A stretch of DNA of 64,000 nt, from assembly GCA_014381825.1 (NCBI GenBank), contig JACNKX010000077.1, positions 62,001 through 126,000 on the forward strand. The letters run 5' to 3'. Below are positions 8,823 to 17,125 of this stretch, in pieces. Position numbers and translations under genes: made by a program. Origin of the DNA: Planctomycetota bacterium. GTDB lineage: Bacteria > Planctomycetota > Planctomycetia > Pirellulales > Pirellulaceae. Below the pieces are notes generated by a model, which worked only from the letters and a program-made list of their open reading frames with translations, was not told where the DNA came from and did not search any database. How positions within the stretch are numbered: the first letter of the stretch is position 1; each line of letters starts with the position of its first letter.

Positions 8823-9232
8823 TCTGTTCTCCCATCTCTTTGGCTCTCTATTCCCGGGGCCTGTCAGTGCCCGGCGCGGTTTCACTACGCGGCATCGTGG
8901 CAGAAACGTGGGACTTCGTAAAGAACGCTAATCGGGCTCGGTACAGCACTCGTCGTACTCGCTTCGGGAAGCTTGCCTTCTGGCCCGAGGCATACGAAGA
9001 CCCGCACGCACTTCTCGGTCGACCACTCGCAGGCAGTACTTGACCACAGCAAAAGCCGGTGGCGATCCAGAGGCCACTCCGGCAAATTCTGAGTAACGCA
9101 TCGTTCGTGTTGCTGCCACGACGCTGACAGTACAACTCCCCCTACCGAAATTCGCTTTATCTACGACTCACCAAGCCTTAAACTGTACGGCTGGCTAAAC
9201 CTCGTCGCCATCCCGCCAATTGAGTCACTCCC
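8823..9232. other. 410-bp divergent intergenic region
   Basis: This lies between the minus-strand ADH pair and the plus-strand DUF1549 gene and must hold promoters for both. The overlapping open frames here have unlike, Arg-rich translations and are not credible genes. I see no clear promoter hexamers, repeat or RNA structure. Confidence 0.6.
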
Positions 9233-10861
9233 ATGGTTCGTGTCATCGCGATTCTGACGGTTTGCTGGTCAGTCACTGGCATACTTTCCGGCACCGTGCT
9301 ACGCGCTTCTGATCCGTCACTTCACGACCGGATTGACGAACTGATCGAGGCGGTTGCAGATGGTCCTTTCGCCAAGCGAGCCGACGATGCGGAGTTTCTG
9401 CATCGCGTTTATCTCGACTTGGCAGGAAGAATTCCGTCGACGACCGAGACGCAGGATTTCCTGAACGATGCGACTACCGACAAACGAACGGCGCTGATCG
9501 ACAAGCTACTGGGCGGAACTGAGTTCCCGAATAGGATGAGTGACTTGTTCGATGTGATGTTGATGGAGCGGCTGGGAGACAACGAGGAATGGACGAAGTA
9601 CCTACGCAAGTCGTTTGCGGAGAACAAACACTGGAGCCAGATGGCTCGCGAGATGACAAGCCCGAATGCCGAAGATGAAGCAACGCGAGGATCAGCGTTC
9701 TTTTTGTCAAAGCGGCTAGAGAACTATGGACAAAACCCTGTCGATTATCCAGGACTGGTTCGCGATGTCGGACGATTTTTTTTGGGAGTCGACGTTCAAT
9801 GTGCTCAGTGTCACGATCATTTGTTCGTCGATGATTACGAACAAGTGGACTATCAAGGTCTGTATGGGTTTCTTGGGACAACGTTTCTGCGACGAGACGT
9901 CAAGTTTCCCGCAGTCGCCGAACACTTGCTTACGAAGAAAGTCGACTTCAAATCTGTCTTTGTTCTGAAAGAGGAGCTAACGGGCCCCAGACTGCCCGGC
10001 GGCATAGAGATCGAGATTCCGACGTTCGATAAAGGCGCCGAGTATCTAACGCCCCCGGACAAGAAAACACGCTTTCCCGGAGTTCTCAAATTCAGCCCGC
10101 TCCGCGAACTGGCTGCGCGGCTTCCCGAACACGCATCCTTTCGGCGTAACATCGCTAACCGGTTGTGGTGGGTGATGATGGGACGCGGCTTGGTCATGCC
10201 GCTGGACCTGCACCACAGCGACAATCCGGCGACGCATCCAGAGTTACTTAAACTGCTGAGCGATAAGCTTGCTGGTCAAGACTACGACATGCGTTGGTTT
10301 TTACGAGAGCTTGCATTGTCGGAAACGTATCAACGATCGAGCGAATTGCCGGACGACGTGAATTCGATTTCCGAGACGAGCTACCGCGTTGCTTTGGAAA
10401 AACCGTTGTCGACCGAACAGCTGCTAGGCGGGATCGTCCAGGCGACTTGGGATGGTAAGGCTCCGACTACGAACGATGAGGCTGCAACCGAAGGCGAATC
10501 GAGTACTAATGTCGATGCATTGCACGAACGGTTCGCCCAGGCATTCGCCAATCCGCCACGCGAGCCCGAAGTTGGTTTTTCTCCATCGGTCAAAGAAGCG
10601 CTATTCCTGTTGAATGACGATGTCGTACTGAGTTGGCTCGAGCCGAACGAATCGAATCTCGTCGGACGACTAAGCTCGATGACGGATTCATTGGGCATTG
10701 CCAACGAATTGTACCTCAGCGTTCTGACGCGACGACCGAGCGACGAAGAGCGCGCGGAACTCGAAGCATATCTGGCTTCGCACAAATCCGATCGATCCGC
10801 TGCGATCGGGCGGTTAGCATGGGCTCTCTTGGCCTCGAACGAGTTTTGCGTCAATCACTGA
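9233..10861 (+). CDS. DUF1549/DUF1553 domain exported protein
   Basis: A 542-residue secreted protein with the planctomycete DUF1549-DUF1553 pairing. A signal peptide covers residues 1-25 (cleavage near LRASDP). DUF1549 follows, with FLHRVYLDLAGRIPSTTETQ and the haem-type motif CAQCHDH (Cys190, Cys193, His194). DUF1553 occupies about residue 285 onward, with NRLWWVMMGRGLVMPLDLHH and the terminal LAWALLASNEFCVNH. It is on the short side for the family: many members also carry an N-terminal cytochrome or a concanavalin-like domain, absent here. Such proteins normally sit beside DUF1501 genes; this one does not. Whether CxxCH binds haem is unproven, because one motif without a cytochrome fold is weak evidence. 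Confidence 0.92.
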   Translation: MVRVIAILTVCWSVTGILSGTVLRASDPSLHDRIDELIEAVADGPFAKRADDAEFLHRVYLDLAGRIPSTTETQDFLNDATTDKRTALIDKLLGGTEFPNRMSDLFDVMLMERLGDNEEWTKYLRKSFAENKHWSQMAREMTSPNAEDEATRGSAFFLSKRLENYGQNPVDYPGLVRDVGRFFLGVDVQCAQCHDHLFVDDYEQVDYQGLYGFLGTTFLRRDVKFPAVAEHLLTKKVDFKSVFVLKEELTGPRLPGGIEIEIPTFDKGAEYLTPPDKKTRFPGVLKFSPLRELAARLPEHASFRRNIANRLWWVMMGRGLVMPLDLHHSDNPATHPELLKLLSDKLAGQDYDMRWFLRELALSETYQRSSELPDDVNSISETSYRVALEKPLSTEQLLGGIVQATWDGKAPTTNDEAATEGESSTNVDALHERFAQAFANPPREPEVGFSPSVKEALFLLNDDVVLSWLEPNESNLVGRLSSMTDSLGIANELYLSVLTRRPSDEERAELEAYLASHKSDRSAAIGRLAWALLASNEFCVNH

Positions 10862-10965
10862 GTGGCGGTTAGCGCTCACCAAGGCGTGGGCAGATGGGCT
10901 CGATTCTCGACCATTCGTCAGAGTACACTAGGTGCGGCACATCTCGTTAACCTGGAGGCACGTTC

Positions 10966-13530
10966 GTGTTACGACTCAAAACCGCGCTGGTTCTTGCCGT
11001 TAGATACTTGTTTTTGACTCGGTATTCGTGGCTGTCGGCACTCGTACTGTTAGCGCTCGCCCCTCTTTCGCGCGATGTATTGCCGCGACTACTAGCGAAT
11101 CTGTTCGTCTTTGATTTGCCGGAACAGATCTATCATGTCTCGTGGATCTCGATGTGGTGCGCGGCGACCATCATGGAAACATTGCGAGCCACGACAATGA
11201 ATGCTCATCTTCGCTTCGATGACTATCGGATCGCGACGGAACGCTTTCGCGAAGCATGGGGAATCGAAGTCGCCGACGAGACGGTCGAATGGTATCGGAA
11301 TCGAGTGGGCTGGTTGATGATGCTACTCGGATTGGCGGTCGCTATCGGCATCTGGCATCGAATCATGCACACGTGCATCGAGAGTACCGTCGAAGATCCT
11401 TCTGCGACTTGGATTGCGCACGTGGGTGCGTCGAGCGAAGCCGCCATGCGAGCGTTCGGCTGGCAACGTGCGATTGCAGGACTCCTCACGACAGTAACGC
11501 TCTTGGCCGTTCTGAACGGAGTGATGATTCTCTTGCACGAAAAGAGAGTCCAAGGCGGCGTCAATGAACAGCCTGAGTGGCTGCGATCGCTCTACGCATG
11601 CCTCAACGCCATCATGGGTCCCGGCTATTTCCGCACGGATTCTCTACATGATTTGCCCACGACGTTGCGGTTGGCACCAGGCCACGTTCGACTTCTTCTA
11701 TACACGGCAACGTTTCTCGTTTGGTATATCGTAAACTACGTCACCGCCACGGGCGATCAGCCGATGCCAACCGAATTGTCGCGCTACGTCGCACTGTTCT
11801 ATGCCTTGCTGTCGTTGCTGTTGCTGCTGTATTTTTTGCCGGGATTCGCGTTCTTTTGGGATCGCTATCGAATCCCCGTACCGCTATTAATCCTCGGCGC
11901 AGTTCTAGTCTTCTACAGTACTTTCGAGACGGATCACTATTACGAGTTAAATCTCACCTCCGAAGAGAACTCACGATACGACGTGCCCGATCTGACAGAA
12001 GTCTATGGAGGTTGGTCGTTTCCCGAGGGACAGGGTGAGCTACGGACTCTTGTCGTTGTCGACGCATCGGGAGGCGGCATTCAGGCATCGGCTTGGACAG
12101 CTCAAGTCTTGACAGGACTCCACGAAGTCTATGGCAATGACTTTTCCACATCGATCGGGTTAATTAGCAGCGTATCCGGCGGAAGTGTCGGGACCATGTT
12201 CTATTTGGCCAATCGAACGGAAATGGCTCGGTCCGCGGACCATACTCTTCCAGCTGGCGATGTACTCACTGCCAAAACAATCAAACGTATCCGGGACGCG
12301 GCCCGATCGTCCGCACTCGAAGCGACCGCGTGGGGACTCGCCTATCCAGACACTTTACGTACCGTCTTCCCCTACGCAGTCGACGAAACTATTGATCGCG
12401 GTTGGGCGATCGAACAGGTATGGCAACAACGAATGCAAACAACGAGTGTCGACGATTTTGATCGCGGCAACTTGAATCTCGTCCAGCTGGGAATGGCGAT
12501 TCGTCAGTATCAATTGCCCGTTCCCGTGTTCAACGCAACACTAATGGAAAGTGGCCAGCGGCTGCAGATTTCTCCCGTTCTCAGTCCTCCTAGAAAACCA
12601 GCCAATCCGGAGAACGAAACGAAGTTGCCAGACAAACCGGATGCCGCAGTGCAATTGATGAAAGAATTCCCGCACGCGCGACCGTTGGTTTCTACCGCGG
12701 CCCGGCTCTCGGCGACGTTTCCTTATGTCACACCCGCAGCTCGTGCAGCGATTCCTCCTGAGTTCGAATGCGAACATACGCGGAACTCGGCGATTTCCAA
12801 ATATCACGTGGTCGATGGTGCCTATGTAGATAACGAAGGCGCAGTTACATCGGTCGACTGGATCGACCGCTTGCTCGCTCACTACAAAGGAAAGAAGAAC
12901 AAAGAACGGCCTTTCGATCGAGTTGTACTCCTGCGAATTCAGGCCTTTCCAACGAACGTCGTCAACACCGCTGACTCCTTTTCCGGCTGGCGGAGCGCTT
13001 TGATCGGTCCAATCGACGCCATGATGACAGTTCGTTCCGCATCACAAACCGAGCGAGGCGACTTGGAGGTTGGATTGCTGAAAAACGTGACGCAATCACG
13101 TCTGGAGACTAAGAACCGCGACGCGGCCTTGGAAAAGGCACTTGCGATTGCAGATGTGATCGCCGACGCTCCCGAGCAAACGGTCGCTGCTCCAGAAGAA
13201 AACGACACCCCAGCGTTATCGGCTGCCGACATCGCTCGCCAGCAAGCGATGTCGCGAGACAACTCGGAGCGAGTACTCGACATTAGCAAAGCGGTTGAAG
13301 AGACGACCAAGAAGAACCTCCGAGAAGAAACGGAAATCCAAGTTTACTCGGTCATGATCGATTTCCACTCGCCGGACAAATCCGTCAAGATTCCAATGTC
13401 ATGGAAGCTGACAACAAAACAACGTAGAAACATCGACGTAGCGTGGGAGTCACTCCTAGCACGCAAACATCCCCAGAAGCCACTCGAGCAGCTCGATAAG
13501 TTCTTCAAACGCGCAGCGACTTCGAAGTGA
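10966..13530 (+). CDS. Polytopic membrane protein with patatin-like phospholipase domain
   Basis: An 854-residue protein. The first 340 residues hold about seven hydrophobic segments (around 10-35, 112-130, 165-190, 240-258, 265-295, 300-320). The rest is a soluble patatin-like domain: an oxyanion-type loop ASGGGIQAS near residue 366, a nucleophile motif SSVSGGSVG near 401 (Ser in SxSxG rather than GxSxG), and the catalytic Asp motif VDGAYVDNEG near 615. It should therefore be an acyl hydrolase acting at the inner membrane. The C-terminal 150 residues are charged and helical. The start is GTG with GGAGG about 9 bp upstream. It is monocistronic and convergent with the EF-hand gene. Confidence 0.87.
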   Translation: MLRLKTALVLAVRYLFLTRYSWLSALVLLALAPLSRDVLPRLLANLFVFDLPEQIYHVSWISMWCAATIMETLRATTMNAHLRFDDYRIATERFREAWGIEVADETVEWYRNRVGWLMMLLGLAVAIGIWHRIMHTCIESTVEDPSATWIAHVGASSEAAMRAFGWQRAIAGLLTTVTLLAVLNGVMILLHEKRVQGGVNEQPEWLRSLYACLNAIMGPGYFRTDSLHDLPTTLRLAPGHVRLLLYTATFLVWYIVNYVTATGDQPMPTELSRYVALFYALLSLLLLLYFLPGFAFFWDRYRIPVPLLILGAVLVFYSTFETDHYYELNLTSEENSRYDVPDLTEVYGGWSFPEGQGELRTLVVVDASGGGIQASAWTAQVLTGLHEVYGNDFSTSIGLISSVSGGSVGTMFYLANRTEMARSADHTLPAGDVLTAKTIKRIRDAARSSALEATAWGLAYPDTLRTVFPYAVDETIDRGWAIEQVWQQRMQTTSVDDFDRGNLNLVQLGMAIRQYQLPVPVFNATLMESGQRLQISPVLSPPRKPANPENETKLPDKPDAAVQLMKEFPHARPLVSTAARLSATFPYVTPAARAAIPPEFECEHTRNSAISKYHVVDGAYVDNEGAVTSVDWIDRLLAHYKGKKNKERPFDRVVLLRIQAFPTNVVNTADSFSGWRSALIGPIDAMMTVRSASQTERGDLEVGLLKNVTQSRLETKNRDAALEKALAIADVIADAPEQTVAAPEENDTPALSAADIARQQAMSRDNSERVLDISKAVEETTKKNLREETEIQVYSVMIDFHSPDKSVKIPMSWKLTTKQRRNIDVAWESLLARKHPQKPLEQLDKFFKRAATSK

Positions 13531-13595
13531 CACTCCAGCACGGATGCGTACCACTGTGTTCGATCACGATCGGCGGCACGGCTGAATGCTGATCG

Positions 13596-14666
13596 TTATG
13601 ACTCGTCAGCAGTCTTTTCCGCAGGCGAATCCGCTTCCTTCGGCGCATCGCCATTCGTCTCGGTCGATGCCTCGGCCTCGCTTGGAGTCGCCTCTGCGGT
13701 AGGTTCCGCAGGAGCTTCCGTCGATTCCTCCGCGGCGGGCGCGGCGCCGGAATCCGCTTCAGCAGCTGGCGCGTCATCATCGCCTTCCAGAGGTGGTCGT
13801 TGACGCCGTCCGCCTTCGCCACCAGCTCCAGCACCGGGACCACCTCGTCCCCCGCGACCGCCGAACTGACTCATACGAGCAAGAAGCTCTTCCTTCGAGA
13901 CCGCTCCGTCACCGTCCGTGTCGATCGCTTCGAGATTCTCTAACATCCTCTCAGACATTTCGTCGCCAGACAATTTTCCGTCACCGTCCGCGTCTCGTTC
14001 GGCGAACATCGCCTCTGGGTCAAAGCCGCGACCGCCACCAGGCGCACCGCCACCGCCAGGTCCACCTCCTCCGGGTCCGCCCATTCCTGGTGCACCGCCT
14101 CCCGGCGGACCACCGCCAAAACTCTCCATGCCAGCTTCACCTTCCTCCATGTCAGCACTACCGTCTGCTGACACGACAAGTTTCTTATCGGCCAATTCTT
14201 CCTCATCTAAATCAAATTTGAAATGTGTCACGAAGGCGAGATCTGGGCCATCTTTGCGATAGACGGCATAGTAGTCGTGTGTCTTCAAACCAAGCCCAGG
14301 TGATTCGTCACCGCTTAGCCCACGCAATTCGATCGGCATACCCGCGCTCCAACGATAAGCTTCAATCGTGTATCTGCCGGAAACAAAAGTTTCACTCGGC
14401 GCTCTGCCGAGCGTGTTTTGCACTTCGACACTAGTCATCCGCTTATGTTGCGCAGCGGCGTTGAATTCGGCATTGGTCGAGACAATTTGAGCATAGGCGT
14501 TTTCTACGGCGGGACGGGCGACCTTGTAGTCGTACCACAGCGCGAAAAGAGCAAGCGCCAACAAACCAACCAAAAGACACAATCTTGTCTTGCTACCTTT
14601 TGCCTCCGGCGCGCCGGTGTCAGAACTCGATACTTGCTGATCGTTCGTTTCGTCGGGCGTTGCCAT
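13596..14666 (-). CDS. Membrane-anchored EF-hand protein with Gly-rich hinge and acidic tail
   Basis: A 356-residue protein. One transmembrane segment (about 28-45) anchors it, followed by an exported domain to about 165, a Gly/Pro-rich hinge (183-213), two consecutive EF-hands (DADGDGKLSGDE at 225-236 and DTDGDGAVSKEE at 249-260) with all calcium ligands in place, a Gly/Arg spacer, and a 65-residue Ala/Glu/Pro/Thr-rich tail. The ATG at 14666 is chosen because GAGGTGG lies about 4 bp upstream; an 89-codon in-frame extension is not protein-like. Calcium binding is well supported; partner and role are unknown. It faces the patatin-like gene across 65 bp. Confidence 0.87.
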   Translation of the reverse strand: MATPDETNDQQVSSSDTGAPEAKGSKTRLCLLVGLLALALFALWYDYKVARPAVENAYAQIVSTNAEFNAAAQHKRMTSVEVQNTLGRAPSETFVSGRYTIEAYRWSAGMPIELRGLSGDESPGLGLKTHDYYAVYRKDGPDLAFVTHFKFDLDEEELADKKLVVSADGSADMEEGEAGMESFGGGPPGGGAPGMGGPGGGGPGGGGAPGGGRGFDPEAMFAERDADGDGKLSGDEMSERMLENLEAIDTDGDGAVSKEELLARMSQFGGRGGRGGPGAGAGGEGGRRQRPPLEGDDDAPAAEADSGAAPAAEESTEAPAEPTAEATPSEAEASTETNGDAPKEADSPAEKTADES

Positions 14667-14775
14667 GGAACCACCTCGAAGTAATAGAAAATTAAAGCCG
14701 CCGCTGCATTGGATCGCGAGCGGTCGAAGACGGCAGTCTACTCTTCCGGAATTGCCGCTGCCAGTATTAAACTCG

Positions 14776-15432
14776 CTAGAGAATCCCGAATTGCTGGTAG
14801 GCGGCGGTCGCTCGCATCCCGGCTTGAATCGCATCCCTGACCTGATTCTCCTGATGAGCCTTATCCCAGGCTCGTTGAATTGCCTCACTCTCCACGTCGT
14901 GAGGTACGACGACGATGCCGTCGATGTCGGCAAACACCAGATCGCCAGGGCAGAAACGAACGCCCGCTATTTCGACGGGGATACCGAACTCGATTACCCG
15001 TTGGCGATTCTGGCTATCGTAGGGACTGGTACCGCGGGCAAACACCGGAAACGCCATTTCGCGAATTTTCGCTATGTCACGAACAGCCCCATCCACAACG
15101 GCCCCCACGCAACCGGTGTTGCGTGACGCCGTTGAAAGTAACTCGCCCCAGAGCGCCGAATGCATCGATCCGTGCGCCGCGCAAACCATCACATCATCCG
15201 GCTGACAGTTATCAACAGCTCGTAACTCCAGCTCATAAGGGTTTGCGACCTCGTGATACATGTCAGTCCAAAGCGTCGTCATACAGCGGCCGACTAACAA
15301 CGACTCCCCCGAGTATGGCGTCAGGGCAACTCGCGGTGATTGGTTCCTCAGACCAAGCGAATCAAGCGCATCGCACACAACTGCCGAGTAAAGTGATTCT
15401 CGCATCATCGAAATCGTGATTTCCGTCGCCAT
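14776..15432 (-). CDS. RraA/HMG-aldolase family protein
   Basis: A 218-residue member of the RraA-like family, which includes 4-hydroxy-4-methyl-2-oxoglutarate/oxaloacetate aldolases and the RNase E inhibitor RraA. The GAVVDGAVRD segment gives the Arg-Asp pair used for substrate and metal binding in the aldolases, and CPGDLVFADIDGIVVVP is the conserved C-terminal signature, so an aldolase or lyase role is more likely than RNase regulation. ATG at 15432 is chosen: AAAGGGA lies 8 bp upstream, while the longer form uses TTG. It is divergent from the MlrC-like gene 145 bp away, an arrangement suggesting shared regulation. Confidence 0.88.
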   Translation of the reverse strand: MATEITISMMRESLYSAVVCDALDSLGLRNQSPRVALTPYSGESLLVGRCMTTLWTDMYHEVANPYELELRAVDNCQPDDVMVCAAHGSMHSALWGELLSTASRNTGCVGAVVDGAVRDIAKIREMAFPVFARGTSPYDSQNRQRVIEFGIPVEIAGVRFCPGDLVFADIDGIVVVPHDVESEAIQRAWDKAHQENQVRDAIQAGMRATAAYQQFGIL

Positions 15433-15577
15433 GTTCTCGATCCCTTTCAATCTGGAACTGCAATCAGTGGACGGGTCGCTCGTGAAGCCATAGGTTACAC
15501 AAATGCGTCACCACCCACACGAAGGTACTGGATACAAACGCACCGCGGCTTCTTAGTTCATCAGGAAAGCGACAACA

Positions 15578-17050
15578 ATGGATTCAAAGCGAGTCGGCAT
15601 CATCGCACTTCTGCACGAATCGAACACGTTTATTGCTCAGCCGACAACGATTGAACACTTTCGCGAGAACATGCTGCTGCATGGCGATTCAGTTCGCGAG
15701 CGGCTCGTCGACACACATCACGAGGTGGGTGGATTCTTTGACGGCTTGGCACGGGAACGAGTCGAAGCCGTACCAATTTTTGCGGCTCGCGCTGTACCGT
15801 ACGGTGCGATTACGCCTGAAGCGTTCGACGAACTCCTGGCGGCGATGTTCAATTCGTTAGACGCAGCAGATACCCTGGACGGAATTCTTGTCGCGCCTCA
15901 CGGCGCGACGGTTTGCGAATCACATCGGGACGCGGACGGGTACTGGTTGGCGGAATTGAGACGACGTGTTGGGCCATCGACGCCGATCGTTGGCACGCTC
16001 GACGCTCACGCGAATCTCTCACAACGAATGATCGATGCGACGGATGCCTTGGTCGCATACCGCTCGAATCCTCATCTCGATCAGCGAGAACGCGGTATCG
16101 AAGCAGCACGGTTAATCGCCGGCACGCTACGCAGCGAGATTCGCCCAACGCAAGCCGCCGCCTTTCCGCCAGTCGCAATCAATATCGAGCGGCAATTGAC
16201 GAGCGAACCGCACCTCGTGCCGCTGTATGACTTTGCCGAGCGGATGCTTAGCCAAACGAATGTTTTATCCAACAGTATTCTGCTCGGATTCCCTTATGCC
16301 GACGTCGAAGAAATGGGCTCTTCAGCGATCGTCGTTACAGATGACAATCTCGGCCTCGCCACGGAACTCGCGTGCCAACTCGGCGACTACATGTCGTCAC
16401 ATCGAGACGAGTTCGCCGGTAGATTGCTCAGTATTGAGGAAGCGATTGCTGGCGCGGTGGACCTTGAGGGACCGGTTTGCCTGCTAGACATGGGAGACAA
16501 CGTCGGCGGAGGTTCACCAGCCGATAGCACACACCTAATTCATGCACTCGCAGGGAGTGAACTCTCGAACGCGTTTATCTGTCTGTACGATCCACCGTCG
16601 GTCGTACAGGCTGCAAACGCCGGAGTCGGCTCGCGACTCAAGATGCATCTCGGCGGAAAGACCGACACGATGCACGGCGAACCGTTTTCTCGCGAATTTG
16701 AAGTTCGGGGGATCTACGACGGTAAGTTCGTTGAGAACGAACCACGTCACGGTGGATTTACGCATTGCGACCAAGGACGAACCGCTGTTGTTTGTTGTGA
16801 TCGCGGCCCTACGGTAATGCTCACCTCGCGCCGCATGCCACCGTTCAGCCTCCAGCAGCTGATCAGCTGCGACATCGAACCTGCTCGTTTTCAAGTGTTG
16901 GTCGCGAAGGGAGTTAATGCCCCGGTGGCGGCATACGCGCCGGTTTGTCCGCACTTGATTCGGGTCAACACACCCGGCTGTACGACGGCCGATATGACGA
17001 CACTCACATTCAAGCATCGACGCCGCCTGATGTTTCCCTTTGAGTCGTGA
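15578..17050 (+). CDS. M81 family (MlrC-like) metallopeptidase
   Basis: A 490-residue protein of the MlrC/M81 family, named for microcystinase C but widely distributed, with mostly unknown amide substrates. The N-terminal domain carries HESNTF and VAPHGATVCESHRD, then GTLDAHANLS; these Asp/His residues form the expected metal site. The C-terminal MlrC domain starts near residue 300 with CLLDMGDNVGGGSPADST. There is no signal peptide, so it is cytosolic. It is transcribed away from the RraA-like gene, and the two likely belong to one catabolic route in which this enzyme opens an amide or ring and the aldolase cleaves the product. That link is inference from position only. Confidence 0.9.
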   Translation: MDSKRVGIIALLHESNTFIAQPTTIEHFRENMLLHGDSVRERLVDTHHEVGGFFDGLARERVEAVPIFAARAVPYGAITPEAFDELLAAMFNSLDAADTLDGILVAPHGATVCESHRDADGYWLAELRRRVGPSTPIVGTLDAHANLSQRMIDATDALVAYRSNPHLDQRERGIEAARLIAGTLRSEIRPTQAAAFPPVAINIERQLTSEPHLVPLYDFAERMLSQTNVLSNSILLGFPYADVEEMGSSAIVVTDDNLGLATELACQLGDYMSSHRDEFAGRLLSIEEAIAGAVDLEGPVCLLDMGDNVGGGSPADSTHLIHALAGSELSNAFICLYDPPSVVQAANAGVGSRLKMHLGGKTDTMHGEPFSREFEVRGIYDGKFVENEPRHGGFTHCDQGRTAVVCCDRGPTVMLTSRRMPPFSLQQLISCDIEPARFQVLVAKGVNAPVAAYAPVCPHLIRVNTPGCTTADMTTLTFKHRRRLMFPFES

Positions 17051-17125
17051 TCAAGCGATCCGAGCACATGTGTCGCTTTTCGCTGCCCAACAGTACGTTA
17101 ATTCGCGGAGCGAGAGACGACCGTC

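Noticed and set aside
9800-9814. CxxCH motif as proof of a c-type cytochrome
   Set aside because: The motif is a normal part of DUF1549 and no cytochrome fold with an axial Met surrounds it, so I did not call the protein a cytochrome.
13793-14262. Plus-strand frames with Pro- or Arg-rich products
   Set aside because: Complement of the EF-hand protein's Gly-rich hinge and EF-hand loops; low-complexity shadows.
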